Assembly (NCBI RefSeq): GCF_002335805.1
Contig: NZ_NISU01000001.1
Location: 2,984,079-3,048,078 of the forward strand
Reading direction: 5' to 3'
From: Bacillus sp. FJAT-45350
Lineage (GTDB): Bacteria; Bacillota; Bacilli; Bacillales; NISU01
Length of the DNA stretch: 64,000 bases
This document shows positions 18,060 to 25,687 of this stretch, in pieces. Every line of letters begins with the position of its first letter. Position 1 is the stretch's first letter. Both the position numbers and the translations under genes were made by a program. The notes beneath the pieces are model-generated. The model was given only the letters and a program-made list of their open reading frames with translations, searched no databases and was not told the origin of the DNA.

Positions 18060-18128
18060 ATGCTTTTTACAACTGCGGTGATTGTCGGTTTTGCAATAGG
18101 AACAGGAGTTAATTTCTTGGTTGGTTGA
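18060..18128 (+). CDS. Very small hydrophobic peptide (22 residues)
   Basis: ATG 18060 is preceded by TGGGAGGTG at ideal spacing. The product MLFTTAVIVGFAIGTGVNFL plus two residues is a single membrane helix with GxxxG-type spacing. It lies on the opposite strand to its neighbours and overlaps the end of the 18109-18417 gene. It could be a small membrane regulator or a toxin-like peptide; the call rests on the ribosome site and composition only. Confidence 0.4.
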   Translation: MLFTTAVIVGFAIGTGVNFLVG

Positions 18129-18417
18129 TAAATAATCGTGGCGCTACTTTAGACTTTTGACTATCGCGGCGCTTTTTTAATTCTTCAATCTTACTGGTCG
18201 GTTGAACCGGCTCTGTTTCTACAAAGAACGGATCCAATTTAGTTGTTCCCTCCGCTCCTTTACCTTTGTTTACACTCTGCTTCCTTTTAATTTCCTCATC
18301 AATAAGCTTTTTAACAAATGTACTAAATGCTTTTCTTCCCACAAGCTTTAGCCTCTCCTGGTCTTTAGGGTTATTTTTGTTAAATGAAACAGGTCGGACC
18401 CATTTATTTTCCGACAT
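18109..18417 (-). CDS. Ribbon-helix-helix-like small protein
   Basis: The start is ATG 18417, with AAAGGAG 8 nt upstream (the open frame extends to 18483 without a ribosome site). The 102-residue basic protein begins MSENKWVRPVSFNKNN. A strand (RPVSF) and two helices (DQERLKLVGR and FSTFVKKLIDEEI) look like a ribbon-helix-helix DNA-binding domain; the C-terminal half is charged and disordered. Proteins of this type act as plasmid repressors or relaxosome accessories, which would suit the neighbouring module. Fold call is by pattern only. Confidence 0.5.
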   Translation of the reverse strand: MSENKWVRPVSFNKNNPKDQERLKLVGRKAFSTFVKKLIDEEIKRKQSVNKGKGAEGTTKLDPFFVETEPVQPTSKIEELKKRRDSQKSKVAPRLFINQPRN

Positions 18418-18608
18418 TACCACCACTCCTTTAAGTCGATTAGTAAATGGTATTAGCGGTATTTCTTGAATATGCACGTACAATTAAACAAATAGTTGAT
18501 TTTATTTATATTTGGTTGTTTTATAAACCAAACACATTATTAAGTAAATAAATAGGACTGCTACTCCAAATATCGAATATATAAGTAAACGGAAAAAGGA
18601 GCGGTCTT

Positions 18609-18842
18609 ATGAAAGTGGAGATAAGAAGTAATATTGGTTGGATTATTAAAAAGGCGGGGTATGAACAAAAAGAAATTGCAACACTAATGGGAGTTACACC
18701 ACAATATATAAGCGCTTTTTCAACAGGAAAGAAATACCCACGAGTGGAGCAGATGGCGAAGTTAGTCTTGATACTCAGGAGACGGATAAAAGATATAACT
18801 TTGGAGGACCTGTATTCTTATGAAGAGGTTGAAGAAGAGTAA
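18609..18842 (+). CDS. XRE-family transcriptional regulator
   Basis: A 77-residue single-domain Cro/CI-type helix-turn-helix protein (YEQKEIATLMGVTPQYISAF is the HTH core) ending in acidic residues. It has a strong ribosome site (AAAGGAG) and lies divergent from the RHH-like gene, with a terminator 25 bp downstream. It probably controls the conjugation-like module on either side. Confidence 0.8.
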   Translation: MKVEIRSNIGWIIKKAGYEQKEIATLMGVTPQYISAFSTGKKYPRVEQMAKLVLILRRRIKDITLEDLYSYEEVEEE

Positions 18843-18866
18843 TAGCGGTAATATCAAAATGCCATA

Positions 18867-18904
18867 AAAAAAGACCGAACGGAAAGTACCGAACGGTCTT
18901 TTTT
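18867..18904. terminator. Bidirectional terminator
   Basis: AAAAAAGACCG and CGGTCTTTTTT form a perfect 11-bp stem with a 16-nt loop just after the XRE gene. Confidence 0.8.
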
Positions 18905-19475
18905 AGTAGTCAACGCTTTTAGCAGCTCGCTACACAGCGCTTTGCTATAGCGTATGCGCACAGTTCCTAATTTATGCATGATTTAACTTGGAAAAATTAT
19001 GGTGTAATGATATTCTAATAGGAGAACGCTAACAAAGCGTAAATCCAAAAATTTTTAAGAGTAAATTTATTAATTTTCTAAGCGACCAATTATTAGGCGA
19101 GCCCCATGCGGGACGAGTGGTTTTTATCTAAAAATTAGCAAACTGTACCTAGGTGTAGTCTGTCTAAAAATAGAAATGACTTCAGATTTTGGAGAGGTCT
19201 TATTAAAAAGCGAGCTGCTATATGTAGGTTGCTTTTTTTGCGTCCAATTTTAGCTAAGTATAGGAGCTATGTATACCAACCTAAGAGGAAAAAAGCTATA
19301 CATAAGTGCTATACATAGTCGTTGTATAGCACTTATGTATAGGAACTATGTATATTTTTACACGTTGTAACCGTTGCCCTGTCGCTATTTTCACGTTTTT
19401 GATTCACTGGTGTTTGTAGACCGCAACTTAATAGCACCTCCCCCGACTTAATTTAATTTGAAAGGAAGATGTCAT
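18905..19475. other. Non-coding region ahead of the replication-relaxation gene
   Basis: About 570 bp without a gene. It holds a possible terminator (AAAAAGCGAGC...GGTTGCTTTTTTT, about 19208-19240), which suggests a short transcript from this region, and then the inverted-repeat cluster at 19264-19356. Non-coding DNA of this size beside a replication-relaxation protein is where an origin of replication or transfer would be expected. Confidence 0.4.
19264..19356. repeat. Perfect 19-bp inverted repeat with flanking TATACATA repeats
   Basis: CTATACATAAGTGCTATAC (19296-19314) and its exact complement (19324-19342) flank a 9-nt loop. The same 8-mer, TATACATA or its inverse, occurs inside and beside the arms: GCTATGTATAC (19266-19275), CTATACATAAG, CTATACATAG, CTTATGTATAG and CTATGTATAT (19346-19354). 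The arrangement looks like protein-binding iterons or an origin/oriT hairpin. Confidence 0.6.
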
Positions 19476-20612
19476 ATGACTGACGTTTGGAATGGTCAAT
19501 TAATTAGATTAAAGCAAGTTCAAATATTAATATTTTTGTATTATGTAAGAGGAGCAACTAACGACCAGATTCGTAGATACCTATACTCACACTGCACATC
19601 TAAAAGAGCCACTCAACTAGCTAATACCTCTAAATTTATTAGTGGATTAAAAAAGATGGGTTTTATTAATTCGGCATCTTGCCACCCCTATAACAAAGGT
19701 GAGATGAATTATTTAACGGCAAAGGCAATTGAATATTTGTTGGAGTCTGAAAAGATTATGGTAAGTGCTCCTGAATCTAATGATTCTCAGTTAGGATTCG
19801 ATATAGATGGAGTACACGGTACTTTCGAATACAGCATGTTAAAACCACCACTTCAATTTATTGAACATCATATTATGACTGTAGACTTTTATTTGAAATA
19901 CGTTCGTAATACGAGCTTTAGACATAACCTTTATTGTGTGAGGAGTTATAAATATGTAGATATAGAAGGTAATTATTCGAAGAATGGTAAGTTAAAGCCT
20001 GATGGAGAAATTTTGAATAACACCGGTTCTCTAATTGCTCTTGAAGTTGATACTGGTTCCGAGCGTTATAAAGACTTAGTAAAAAAATTTGAAAACTATA
20101 AAAGGTATTTTGATTACTGCGTTGAGAACGATATTAAAGTACCTTACATTGCTATTTTGTTCTATACAAAACGATTTGAAGATAATTTACCATTAGAAGA
20201 GGATAAACGTTATCAAACCATTTTAAAAGCTGCTGTTGAAGGATTAAAATACTACTGCCATGAGGTAGTTATAATGCTTAAATTCAAGGATAGTTATTTA
20301 AAGAATTTAATGCAGGAGAAAAAAGAATTGCTAAATAATCTAGGGATCTCCATTCCTTCAAAAACTAATCCTATTGAAGAAAAAATGCAACGGAAACAAG
20401 AAGAGGAAAAACGAAAGGAAGAAGAACGTCGTAGAGAAGAGGAGCGAATAAAGAAGGCTGCTGAAAAGAGGAAGATAGAAGAGGAACGTAAGCGTCAATT
20501 AGAAATCAAGAAAGAGAAAGAACGACAAATGCACCTTCAAGCAGAGAGACAACGTTTATTGGAGGAGGAAGAGAAAAAGAAAAAAGGACTTTTCGGTAAA
20601 TTTTTCGGATAA
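19476..20612 (+). CDS. Replication-relaxation family protein (Replic_Relax-like)
   Basis: A 378-residue protein. An N-terminal winged-helix part (about 5-75) precedes a core with KPDGEIL, ALEVDTGSERYKDLVKKFEN and a third Lys, a layout like a PD-(D/E)xK nuclease. The C-terminus is a roughly 80-residue Glu/Lys/Arg coiled coil ending KKKGLFGKFFG. The pattern is that of the Replic_Relax family, found on Gram-positive plasmids and integrative elements and linked to replication or transfer. The start is ATG 19476, 9 nt after AAAGGA. The large inverted repeat 130-180 bp upstream may be its binding site. Confidence 0.72.
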   Translation: MTDVWNGQLIRLKQVQILIFLYYVRGATNDQIRRYLYSHCTSKRATQLANTSKFISGLKKMGFINSASCHPYNKGEMNYLTAKAIEYLLESEKIMVSAPESNDSQLGFDIDGVHGTFEYSMLKPPLQFIEHHIMTVDFYLKYVRNTSFRHNLYCVRSYKYVDIEGNYSKNGKLKPDGEILNNTGSLIALEVDTGSERYKDLVKKFENYKRYFDYCVENDIKVPYIAILFYTKRFEDNLPLEEDKRYQTILKAAVEGLKYYCHEVVIMLKFKDSYLKNLMQEKKELLNNLGISIPSKTNPIEEKMQRKQEEEKRKEEERRREEERIKKAAEKRKIEEERKRQLEIKKEKERQMHLQAERQRLLEEEEKKKKGLFGKFFG

Positions 20613-20648
20613 GTAATAGCCCTAGCTTTATGAGCTGGGGCTATTACT
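20612..20648. terminator. Bidirectional terminator between converging genes
   Basis: AGTAATAGCCC-T-AGCT and AGCT-G-GGGCTATTACT form a long stem with a 5-nt loop. It serves both the 19476 gene and the converging LexA-like gene, whose last codons it overlaps. Confidence 0.75.
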
Positions 20649-20858
20649 CTTTAATACTCTCATAGTACGCGGTTTACTCTCGACCCAATCTAGGTATCCT
20701 TTTCTACGTAACTGCTCCATATGGCCATGAACTGTACTTGAAGAACGTAAACCAGCCAGCTCTCCTACTTCTCTTGTAGATGGGGCATAATTATGTTCTC
20801 TAATGAATTCTGTGATAACTAATAATATATCCGTTTGTCGTTTAGTTAATTTTTTCAT
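20628..20858 (-). CDS. LexA DNA-binding domain without the protease domain
   Basis: A 76-residue protein equal to the N-terminal winged-helix domain of LexA (LTKRQTDILLVITEFI, YAPSTREVGELAGLRSSSTV, HGHMEQLRRKGYL). The serine-lysine self-cleavage domain is absent. The start is ATG 20858, 8 nt after AAAGGG. Two SOS-type boxes lie in the divergent promoter region. Without a cleavage domain it would not be removed by RecA in the usual way, so it may compete with host LexA or act as a fixed repressor; that is an inference. Confidence 0.85.
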   Translation of the reverse strand: MKKLTKRQTDILLVITEFIREHNYAPSTREVGELAGLRSSSTVHGHMEQLRRKGYLDWVESKPRTMRVLKSNSPSS

Positions 20859-20893
20859 GACCTTCACCCTTTACTCTTTTTTACAATTATAAA

Positions 20894-20937
20894 CGAACAT
20901 ACATTCTAATTCAATGTTGAAAACGAACATATATTCT
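20894..20937. promoter_or_regulatory. Two SOS-like (LexA) boxes
   Basis: CGAACATACATTCT (20894-20907) and CGAACATATATTCT (20924-20937), exactly 30 bp apart, match the left half of the Bacillus SOS box CGAAC-N4-GTTCG fully and the right half in part. They lie between the LexA-like gene and the 20974 gene, which they probably regulate. Confidence 0.65.
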
Positions 20938-20973
20938 TATAAAATGGAAGGACGTTAATAAAGGAGTGGTAAG

Positions 20974-21321
20974 ATGCCTTATCTTAGTGAAGAAGAAACT
21001 GAATTGGTACGTTCTTTCATTCTATTGCCATATGCGAAGAAGAATCTTGAAAAGGATTTGACAACAATTAGTGGTTCTAAGGCATTTAAAATTACATCGC
21101 CTTATGAATCGATTATTAATGACGCAATCAAAAAAATTAGCGTACAGCTGCAACAAGTAAAACGTGAAATGCATAAGAACGGAATCAAAGTTGTAGAGAA
21201 GGAACGTGAAGAGATGTTTGTTACATATAGTTGGTTTTGCCGAGGTTACCAGGGTGAAATGAAATATATTACACATAACATTAGGAATCAGGTTGAACAG
21301 ATTATGTCGGAGTATCTATAG
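20974..21321 (+). CDS. Hypothetical protein under SOS-like control
   Basis: A 115-residue helical, charged protein (MPYLSEEETELVRSFILL at the N-terminus; Trp, Cys and aromatic residues in FVTYSWFCRGYQGEM). No known domain recognised and no membrane segment. ATG start after AAAGGAG. It diverges from the LexA-like gene across two SOS-like boxes, so it may be a DNA-damage-induced phage or plasmid factor. Confidence 0.65.
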   Translation: MPYLSEEETELVRSFILLPYAKKNLEKDLTTISGSKAFKITSPYESIINDAIKKISVQLQQVKREMHKNGIKVVEKEREEMFVTYSWFCRGYQGEMKYITHNIRNQVEQIMSEYL

Positions 21322-21416
21322 ATCAGTTACTTTTTGTTCAGAACTATTATCAACTTACTCTATATTTATGTTAGAGAATATTAAATACTGTTATAATCTT
21401 CTTAGGGGGGATTGAA

Positions 21417-21857
21417 ATGGCAAGTATGGAGGAACTATATAATCATATTATTGATATTGCAAATAAAAACAATCTTACTGTAACTAATTTACAAATACAA
21501 AAGGTAATGTTTTTTTCATTAGGTATGCATATTAGACTTAATAATGGAGTAGACGACCTAGCAGAAAGGACATATAATATACCTTTTGAAAAATGGCGAT
21601 ATGGACCTGTTGTTGAATCAATTTATTATCAACTAAACTACTTTAAGGACAAACCAATTAAACTAGATGGAACATACAGTCATGAATATAGTGAATGGGA
21701 TAATATTATTGTGCAATTATTAAATATTAATGTCTTTGAATTGGTAAGGCTTTCTCATAAGTTTCCTTCATGGGCTAACTATGAGGATGACATTAACAAC
21801 CGAAGGTTTGTTGAAAGTTACACTATCGATGAGATTGCAGAGGATTTTATGCAATGA
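21417..21857 (+). CDS. Panacea-domain protein, likely antitoxin
   Basis: A 146-residue protein with the features of the Panacea (DUF4065/SocA-like) domain: TNLQIQKVMFFSLG, then FEKWRYGPVVESIYYQL. Panacea proteins are versatile antitoxins that pair with many unrelated toxins encoded next to them. ATG 21417 follows a strong GGGGGG-rich ribosome site. The last 4 nt overlap the start of the membrane-protein gene, so the pair is co-translated. This gives the usual antitoxin-toxin order; the partner here is unusually large. Confidence 0.78.
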   Translation: MASMEELYNHIIDIANKNNLTVTNLQIQKVMFFSLGMHIRLNNGVDDLAERTYNIPFEKWRYGPVVESIYYQLNYFKDKPIKLDGTYSHEYSEWDNIIVQLLNINVFELVRLSHKFPSWANYEDDINNRRFVESYTIDEIAEDFMQ

Positions 21858-22927
21858 GTGGAAGAATTACAGAGGAAAATTTTCTAAACAGTTTTGAAGA
21901 GTTAATTAAATATTTTTCTAATAGTCCAATCAAAAATACTAATAACCAATTCAACACAACTAAAGAATTTTTAAATCAATTTTCTGGAGACGTAATGTTA
22001 GTCAATATGGTTGAAACCTCAGCGACATCTGAAGCTATTATTCCTAATGAAAAAACGACTCAAAAATTTACGGACTTTGTTCGTTTAATTGAAAGAACAG
22101 AGTTTAATAATGGTTTAATTCCTTACGACAAAATTACTGAATGTGTATTTGTACACACACCACAAGAAATGCTTTATATATTTACAAGTGATTTACGGCA
22201 ACATGGTGACAGTTATTTTTCTATTACCGCCGAGGTAGAGAGTGATAGTGATAGTGAAAGTGATTATGATAAGAATAAGAAAGCTTTTTACAAGATTATC
22301 AGGCACATAGATTTAGCTCTAATTCAAAAACATAATTTTGCGAACCTTAAGCTCAGGGATATGGATAAACTAAAAAAAGAGAATGATGAATTAAGTCGGC
22401 TGTATACAGCTCTTAAGAAGGAAGCTGAAACCCAATATAAAAACATGTTAACGCAATTTATTTCTATATTAGGTATATTTGCTGCAATATTAATGGGTGC
22501 GTTTGGAGCTATACAAGGTTTCACCAGTTTGTTTTCCAATGCAGATAAATTATCATTAGGAAAGATACTAATTATTAGTTCTATTGGGGCTTCATCGGTG
22601 ATATTAATATTATTTCTTCTACTTAATGCTATTGCAAAATTAACAGACCGAAGCCTTTCTAGCTGTAATAAAAATAATGCCCCTATATTAGAAAAGCACC
22701 CGACTTTGGGAATATCCTATGGTATTTTGATACTCATTTCTTTAATCGGCGCAACTCTAGAACTTAGTAATGTACACCTTCAAGTTGCTTGGCAGGGATT
22801 ATGGTGGCTATTACCTATATTTTGGTTAATTTATATGATAATCGCACTTTTTAATAGAGATGCACTTTTCTTCATCCATCAAAAAAAAGTGAAAAGGTAT
22901 AATTTTATAGTGGACCGTATAGATTAG
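21854..22927 (+). CDS. Four-helix membrane protein paired with the Panacea antitoxin
   Basis: A 357-residue protein. The N-terminal cytoplasmic-type region (1-125) is followed by an acidic-serine stretch (ESDSDSESDYD, about 129-139), a predicted coiled coil (about 165-195) and four hydrophobic segments (about 200-222, 237-261, 286-304, 313-333). It ends with a basic tail (HQKKVKRYNFIVD). No family recognised. The overlap with a Panacea gene makes it the likely toxin or effector, perhaps acting at the membrane in an abortive-infection response. That function is inferred from pairing and topology only. Confidence 0.65.
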   Translation: MSGRITEENFLNSFEELIKYFSNSPIKNTNNQFNTTKEFLNQFSGDVMLVNMVETSATSEAIIPNEKTTQKFTDFVRLIERTEFNNGLIPYDKITECVFVHTPQEMLYIFTSDLRQHGDSYFSITAEVESDSDSESDYDKNKKAFYKIIRHIDLALIQKHNFANLKLRDMDKLKKENDELSRLYTALKKEAETQYKNMLTQFISILGIFAAILMGAFGAIQGFTSLFSNADKLSLGKILIISSIGASSVILILFLLLNAIAKLTDRSLSSCNKNNAPILEKHPTLGISYGILILISLIGATLELSNVHLQVAWQGLWWLLPIFWLIYMIIALFNRDALFFIHQKKVKRYNFIVDRID

Positions 22928-22934
22928 TCTTTTA

Positions 22935-22969
22935 AATAAACTCCTCACCTTTAAGGTGGGGAGTTTATT
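22935..22969. terminator. Bidirectional terminator
   Basis: AATAAACTCCTCACC-tttaa-GGTGGGGAGTTTATT forms a 15-bp stem with one wobble pair just after the membrane-protein gene. The remaining 150 bp up to the amidase gene show nothing further. Confidence 0.8.
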
Positions 22970-23119
22970 ATTTTATGAATGATGTAGCATGTTATTGAAT
23001 GAACCTTAATAATTCCCTGAATTTTCTCGTTGGTAGTTTGTCACTCTACACTAATTTACGCTTTGCTATCTCAACCGCTACAGCACCATATAATATTCAG
23101 ACAAGCTATTAAAATATAT

Positions 23120-23851
23120 TTATTGCTTCATGTTATATATAACTTGAGCCATTTGAGCTCTTGTCATTGGTTCATTTGGTGCAAAAGTACCGTCTGCCTT
23201 ACCTCGCATTATTCCTTCCTTCTTCACGTGTTCAATTGCCTTTTCAGCCCAATGTCCTTTTGGCACGTCTGGGAACGGTCCTGGTTGATTCATAGAAGTT
23301 ACCACCTTTCTTTTTAATCCATAGATTTTAATAATACCTTCCACATGACCTTGTGCGATTCTATCCAAAAAGTCAGAACGTTTTAGCAGTGTTGCGTCCC
23401 TAGCATTATCTATAAAACCATTTTCAGTTAGGATTGCTGGCATACGAGTTAATCTTAATACTGCAAAATTAGCAGACTTTTTTCCACGATTATTAAACTC
23501 TGGCACTTGCTTAGTAATCTCGGCATGCATAACATTTTGATGAGAGATAGATTGAGCCGAAGCACTGGTGTGACTGAAATCTTCATATCCATTGGCTTGA
23601 CCATTGAAAGCATTTAAATGGGCTGATAGAAAATAATCAGCTCCCCAGCGATTAGCTATTGCTGCTCTTTCAGCTAATTCAACAAATATATCTGAAGAAC
23701 GAGTAAGAAGTGTCTGTACACCTTCATACTTCTTTAATTTTTCGTCAATTCGTTTAATAATATCTAATGCAACTTCTTTCTCTTGTAACCCATGACCTAT
23801 AGCACCTGAATCATTACCACCATGTCCAGCATCTAAACAAATTTTAACCAT
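23120..23851 (-). CDS. N-acetylmuramoyl-L-alanine amidase with SLH module (endolysin)
   Basis: A 243-residue endolysin. The Amidase_3 domain (1-175) carries the zinc and catalytic residues: His10 in DAGHGG, Glu24 in LQEKEVAL, His in LSAHLNAF and Glu in LTENGFID. The C-terminal part is a single S-layer-homology repeat (FPDVPKGHWAEKAIE...PNEPMTRAQMAQVIY), used for cell-wall binding. It cleaves the bond between muramic acid and the stem peptide at lysis. Its start overlaps the holin stop (TAATG). Confidence 0.92.
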   Translation of the reverse strand: MVKICLDAGHGGNDSGAIGHGLQEKEVALDIIKRIDEKLKKYEGVQTLLTRSSDIFVELAERAAIANRWGADYFLSAHLNAFNGQANGYEDFSHTSASAQSISHQNVMHAEITKQVPEFNNRGKKSANFAVLRLTRMPAILTENGFIDNARDATLLKRSDFLDRIAQGHVEGIIKIYGLKRKVVTSMNQPGPFPDVPKGHWAEKAIEHVKKEGIMRGKADGTFAPNEPMTRAQMAQVIYNMKQ

Positions 23852-24357
23852 TACTCCTCACCCTTTTCATATAATAATTCATCTCTTTCTTGTTTACGTT
23901 TTAAAGCTCTCGCAGTTTTATGCTTTATCTCATTTTCAGCCCACTCTAGAACCATTTCAAATATACCTATAGGCAACCAACTTGCCCAACCTGAACGTAC
24001 AGAATTTGCTACAGCACTTCTCCCAATGTGGATTAATAAGCCAAACGAAAATACACCGAAGAATATTCCCGGTGTACCTAGTAATCTATCAATCAAATTC
24101 CCTACAACTGGGACCATCAATATAAAAAGCGACCGTCCCACACCTTTTATTCCATATTCGCTTGCGTATGAACCATCTTTATCACTTGCACTAACGCCAG
24201 CAATCCAATCCATGATGAGCAAAAACGCAATCAAAAATGCAACGATGAACCTCGCCTCCCCTTCACCGTAAAGGAAATGAAACATAGGTACTACAATACC
24301 TCCGATTGAGGCGAACCAATAACTTTGAATACTATTAAGTGCAGTGCTTTTCGGCAA
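23851..24357 (-). CDS. Phage holin (holin_4/TcdE-like family)
   Basis: A 168-residue protein with several hydrophobic segments, including AFLIAFLLIMDWIAGVSASD, the conserved centre of the phage_holin_4 family (PF05105), and a long charged C-terminal tail (KHKTARALKRKQERDELLYE). It makes holes in the membrane so that the amidase reaches the wall. TTG start after GGGAGG; overlaps the amidase start. Confidence 0.88.
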   Translation of the reverse strand: MPKSTALNSIQSYWFASIGGIVVPMFHFLYGEGEARFIVAFLIAFLLIMDWIAGVSASDKDGSYASEYGIKGVGRSLFILMVPVVGNLIDRLLGTPGIFFGVFSFGLLIHIGRSAVANSVRSGWASWLPIGIFEMVLEWAENEIKHKTARALKRKQERDELLYEKGEE

Positions 24358-24402
24358 TTTATTTGCCTCCCTTCCAAAATAAAAAGAGCCCCGAAGGACT
24401 CT

Positions 24403-25398
24403 CTATAGAACTAAGTATTTTTTGTGTTGCTCACGTTTCTTTTCATCTGATAGTACAGCATACCCCTGAGTTGTAGAAGGATCGCTGTGACCTAGTAAAT
24501 GTTGCACTCCTACGATATCTGCACCATTATTAAGCATAAGGGTTGCAAATGTATGTCTCAGAACGTGCGGGCTTACTTTCTTTTTAACTTCTGATTGCTC
24601 AGCGATAATACTGATTTCACGTTGTATTGCCCGATTAGACAATCGCCTAAAGGGCTTTCTTAATGTAATAAATAGAGCTGGAATATCATCAGTTCTACTA
24701 TTTAAGTATTTTTTAAGATGATGAAGCGCTTTAAAAGATAGAAATACTTCACGTTCCTTGCTACCTTTTCCAAAAACCTTAAAACTCATTGATTGAAAGT
24801 TAATATCCTCAATATTCAGTGCAGATACTTCGGATAAACGGCAACCTGTAGCGTATAGGACTTCAACAAACGCCCTCTGACGGACAGTCATGCAAGCCTC
24901 ACGCAACATTTCAAGTTCTTCAACACTTAATGCTTTCGGAATTCTTTTTTCTTTTTTGGGAGGCTTTAGCTTCGCTGTAGGGTCTCGTTGTAAAAATTCT
25001 TCTGCCGTTAACCATCCGAAAAATGATTTTAGGACTGATAGTTTCTTAGAGATTGAGGTCATTTTTAGGTGATGGAACTCCGCTAAATGTCCTCTGATGT
25101 CTGCTGCTGATATCTCGTCAGTTCGCTTTTTGACTTTATCAGCAAAGATACGTAAGTCTCTTCCATAGCCGTCTAGTGTCGATTCGGCTGCCCCTTCTAA
25201 TTTTTTAGAAGCAAGAAAAATTGATATTTTCTCGGTTAAATCAGGATGTACTTCATCGACTTGAGGTTTGGTCACATGGTATTTAGCTACAACCTGTGAT
25301 AATCGACTTTTTACCTCTTCGACGTTAATTGGTACCAGCTCCGATATGTAGCCAGTCACTTCCGAAATCAACATTTCATTAGCGCTTTGCGTATTCAT
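24403..25398 (-). CDS. XerC/D-like tyrosine recombinase
   Basis: A 331-residue site-specific recombinase: SAM-like N-terminal domain, then ATGCRLSEVSALNIED (first Arg), HVLRHTFATLML (His-x-x-Arg), LLGHSDPSTTQGYAVL (His and the likely catalytic Tyr). It is closer to XerC/XerD than to phage integrases such as the one at 61030. Location between the tail fibre and holin genes is unusual; the element already has its own integrase. It could resolve genome multimers, act on a dif-like site, or switch tail-fibre DNA. ATG start with GGAGGAG upstream. Confidence 0.88.
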   Translation of the reverse strand: MNTQSANEMLISEVTGYISELVPINVEEVKSRLSQVVAKYHVTKPQVDEVHPDLTEKISIFLASKKLEGAAESTLDGYGRDLRIFADKVKKRTDEISAADIRGHLAEFHHLKMTSISKKLSVLKSFFGWLTAEEFLQRDPTAKLKPPKKEKRIPKALSVEELEMLREACMTVRQRAFVEVLYATGCRLSEVSALNIEDINFQSMSFKVFGKGSKEREVFLSFKALHHLKKYLNSRTDDIPALFITLRKPFRRLSNRAIQREISIIAEQSEVKKKVSPHVLRHTFATLMLNNGADIVGVQHLLGHSDPSTTQGYAVLSDEKKREQHKKYLVL

Positions 25399-25449
25399 TT
25401 GTATCTCCTCCGATGGAAAGGAATATTACGCTTTATGGAGAACCTACAA

Positions 25450-25515
25450 CAAAAAGAAGTAGGTACGCCCATCGGTGCGTTGACGGTTAGATGATCAGTC
25501 CAACCTACCTACTTC
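25450..25515 (-). ncRNA. Three-way-junction leader with terminator, upstream of the Xer-like gene
   Basis: On the minus strand GAAGTAGGTA (25515-25506) pairs perfectly with TACCTACTTC (25465-25456), enclosing two hairpins (GGTT...AACC and ACGC...GCGT). A T-run (25455-25451) follows at once. It lies 50 bp upstream of the Xer-like gene start, so it looks like a structured leader that can terminate transcription, in the manner of an attenuator or riboswitch. Class not recognised. Confidence 0.45.
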
Positions 25516-25583
25516 CAAGTTAACATAACATTTTACAACCCGCAAATCAATACACGAACATTTGTTTTAAACGGTCATTTAAG

Positions 25584-25618
25584 CATAAAAAAATACACCT
25601 CCTACATTAGTGGTGTTT
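25584..25618 (-). terminator. Terminator of the tail-fibre operon
   Basis: On the minus strand ACACC-n12-GGTGT is followed by ATTTTTTT (25594-25587), 70 bp after the tail-fibre stop. The rest of 25399-25687 holds the leader described above and no gene. Confidence 0.6.
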
Positions 25619-25687
25619 GAATAAATATACCTTTTTAACTTTTGAGTACCGCTCACAAGTTACTGCACATAATCAGGCTATCTTACA

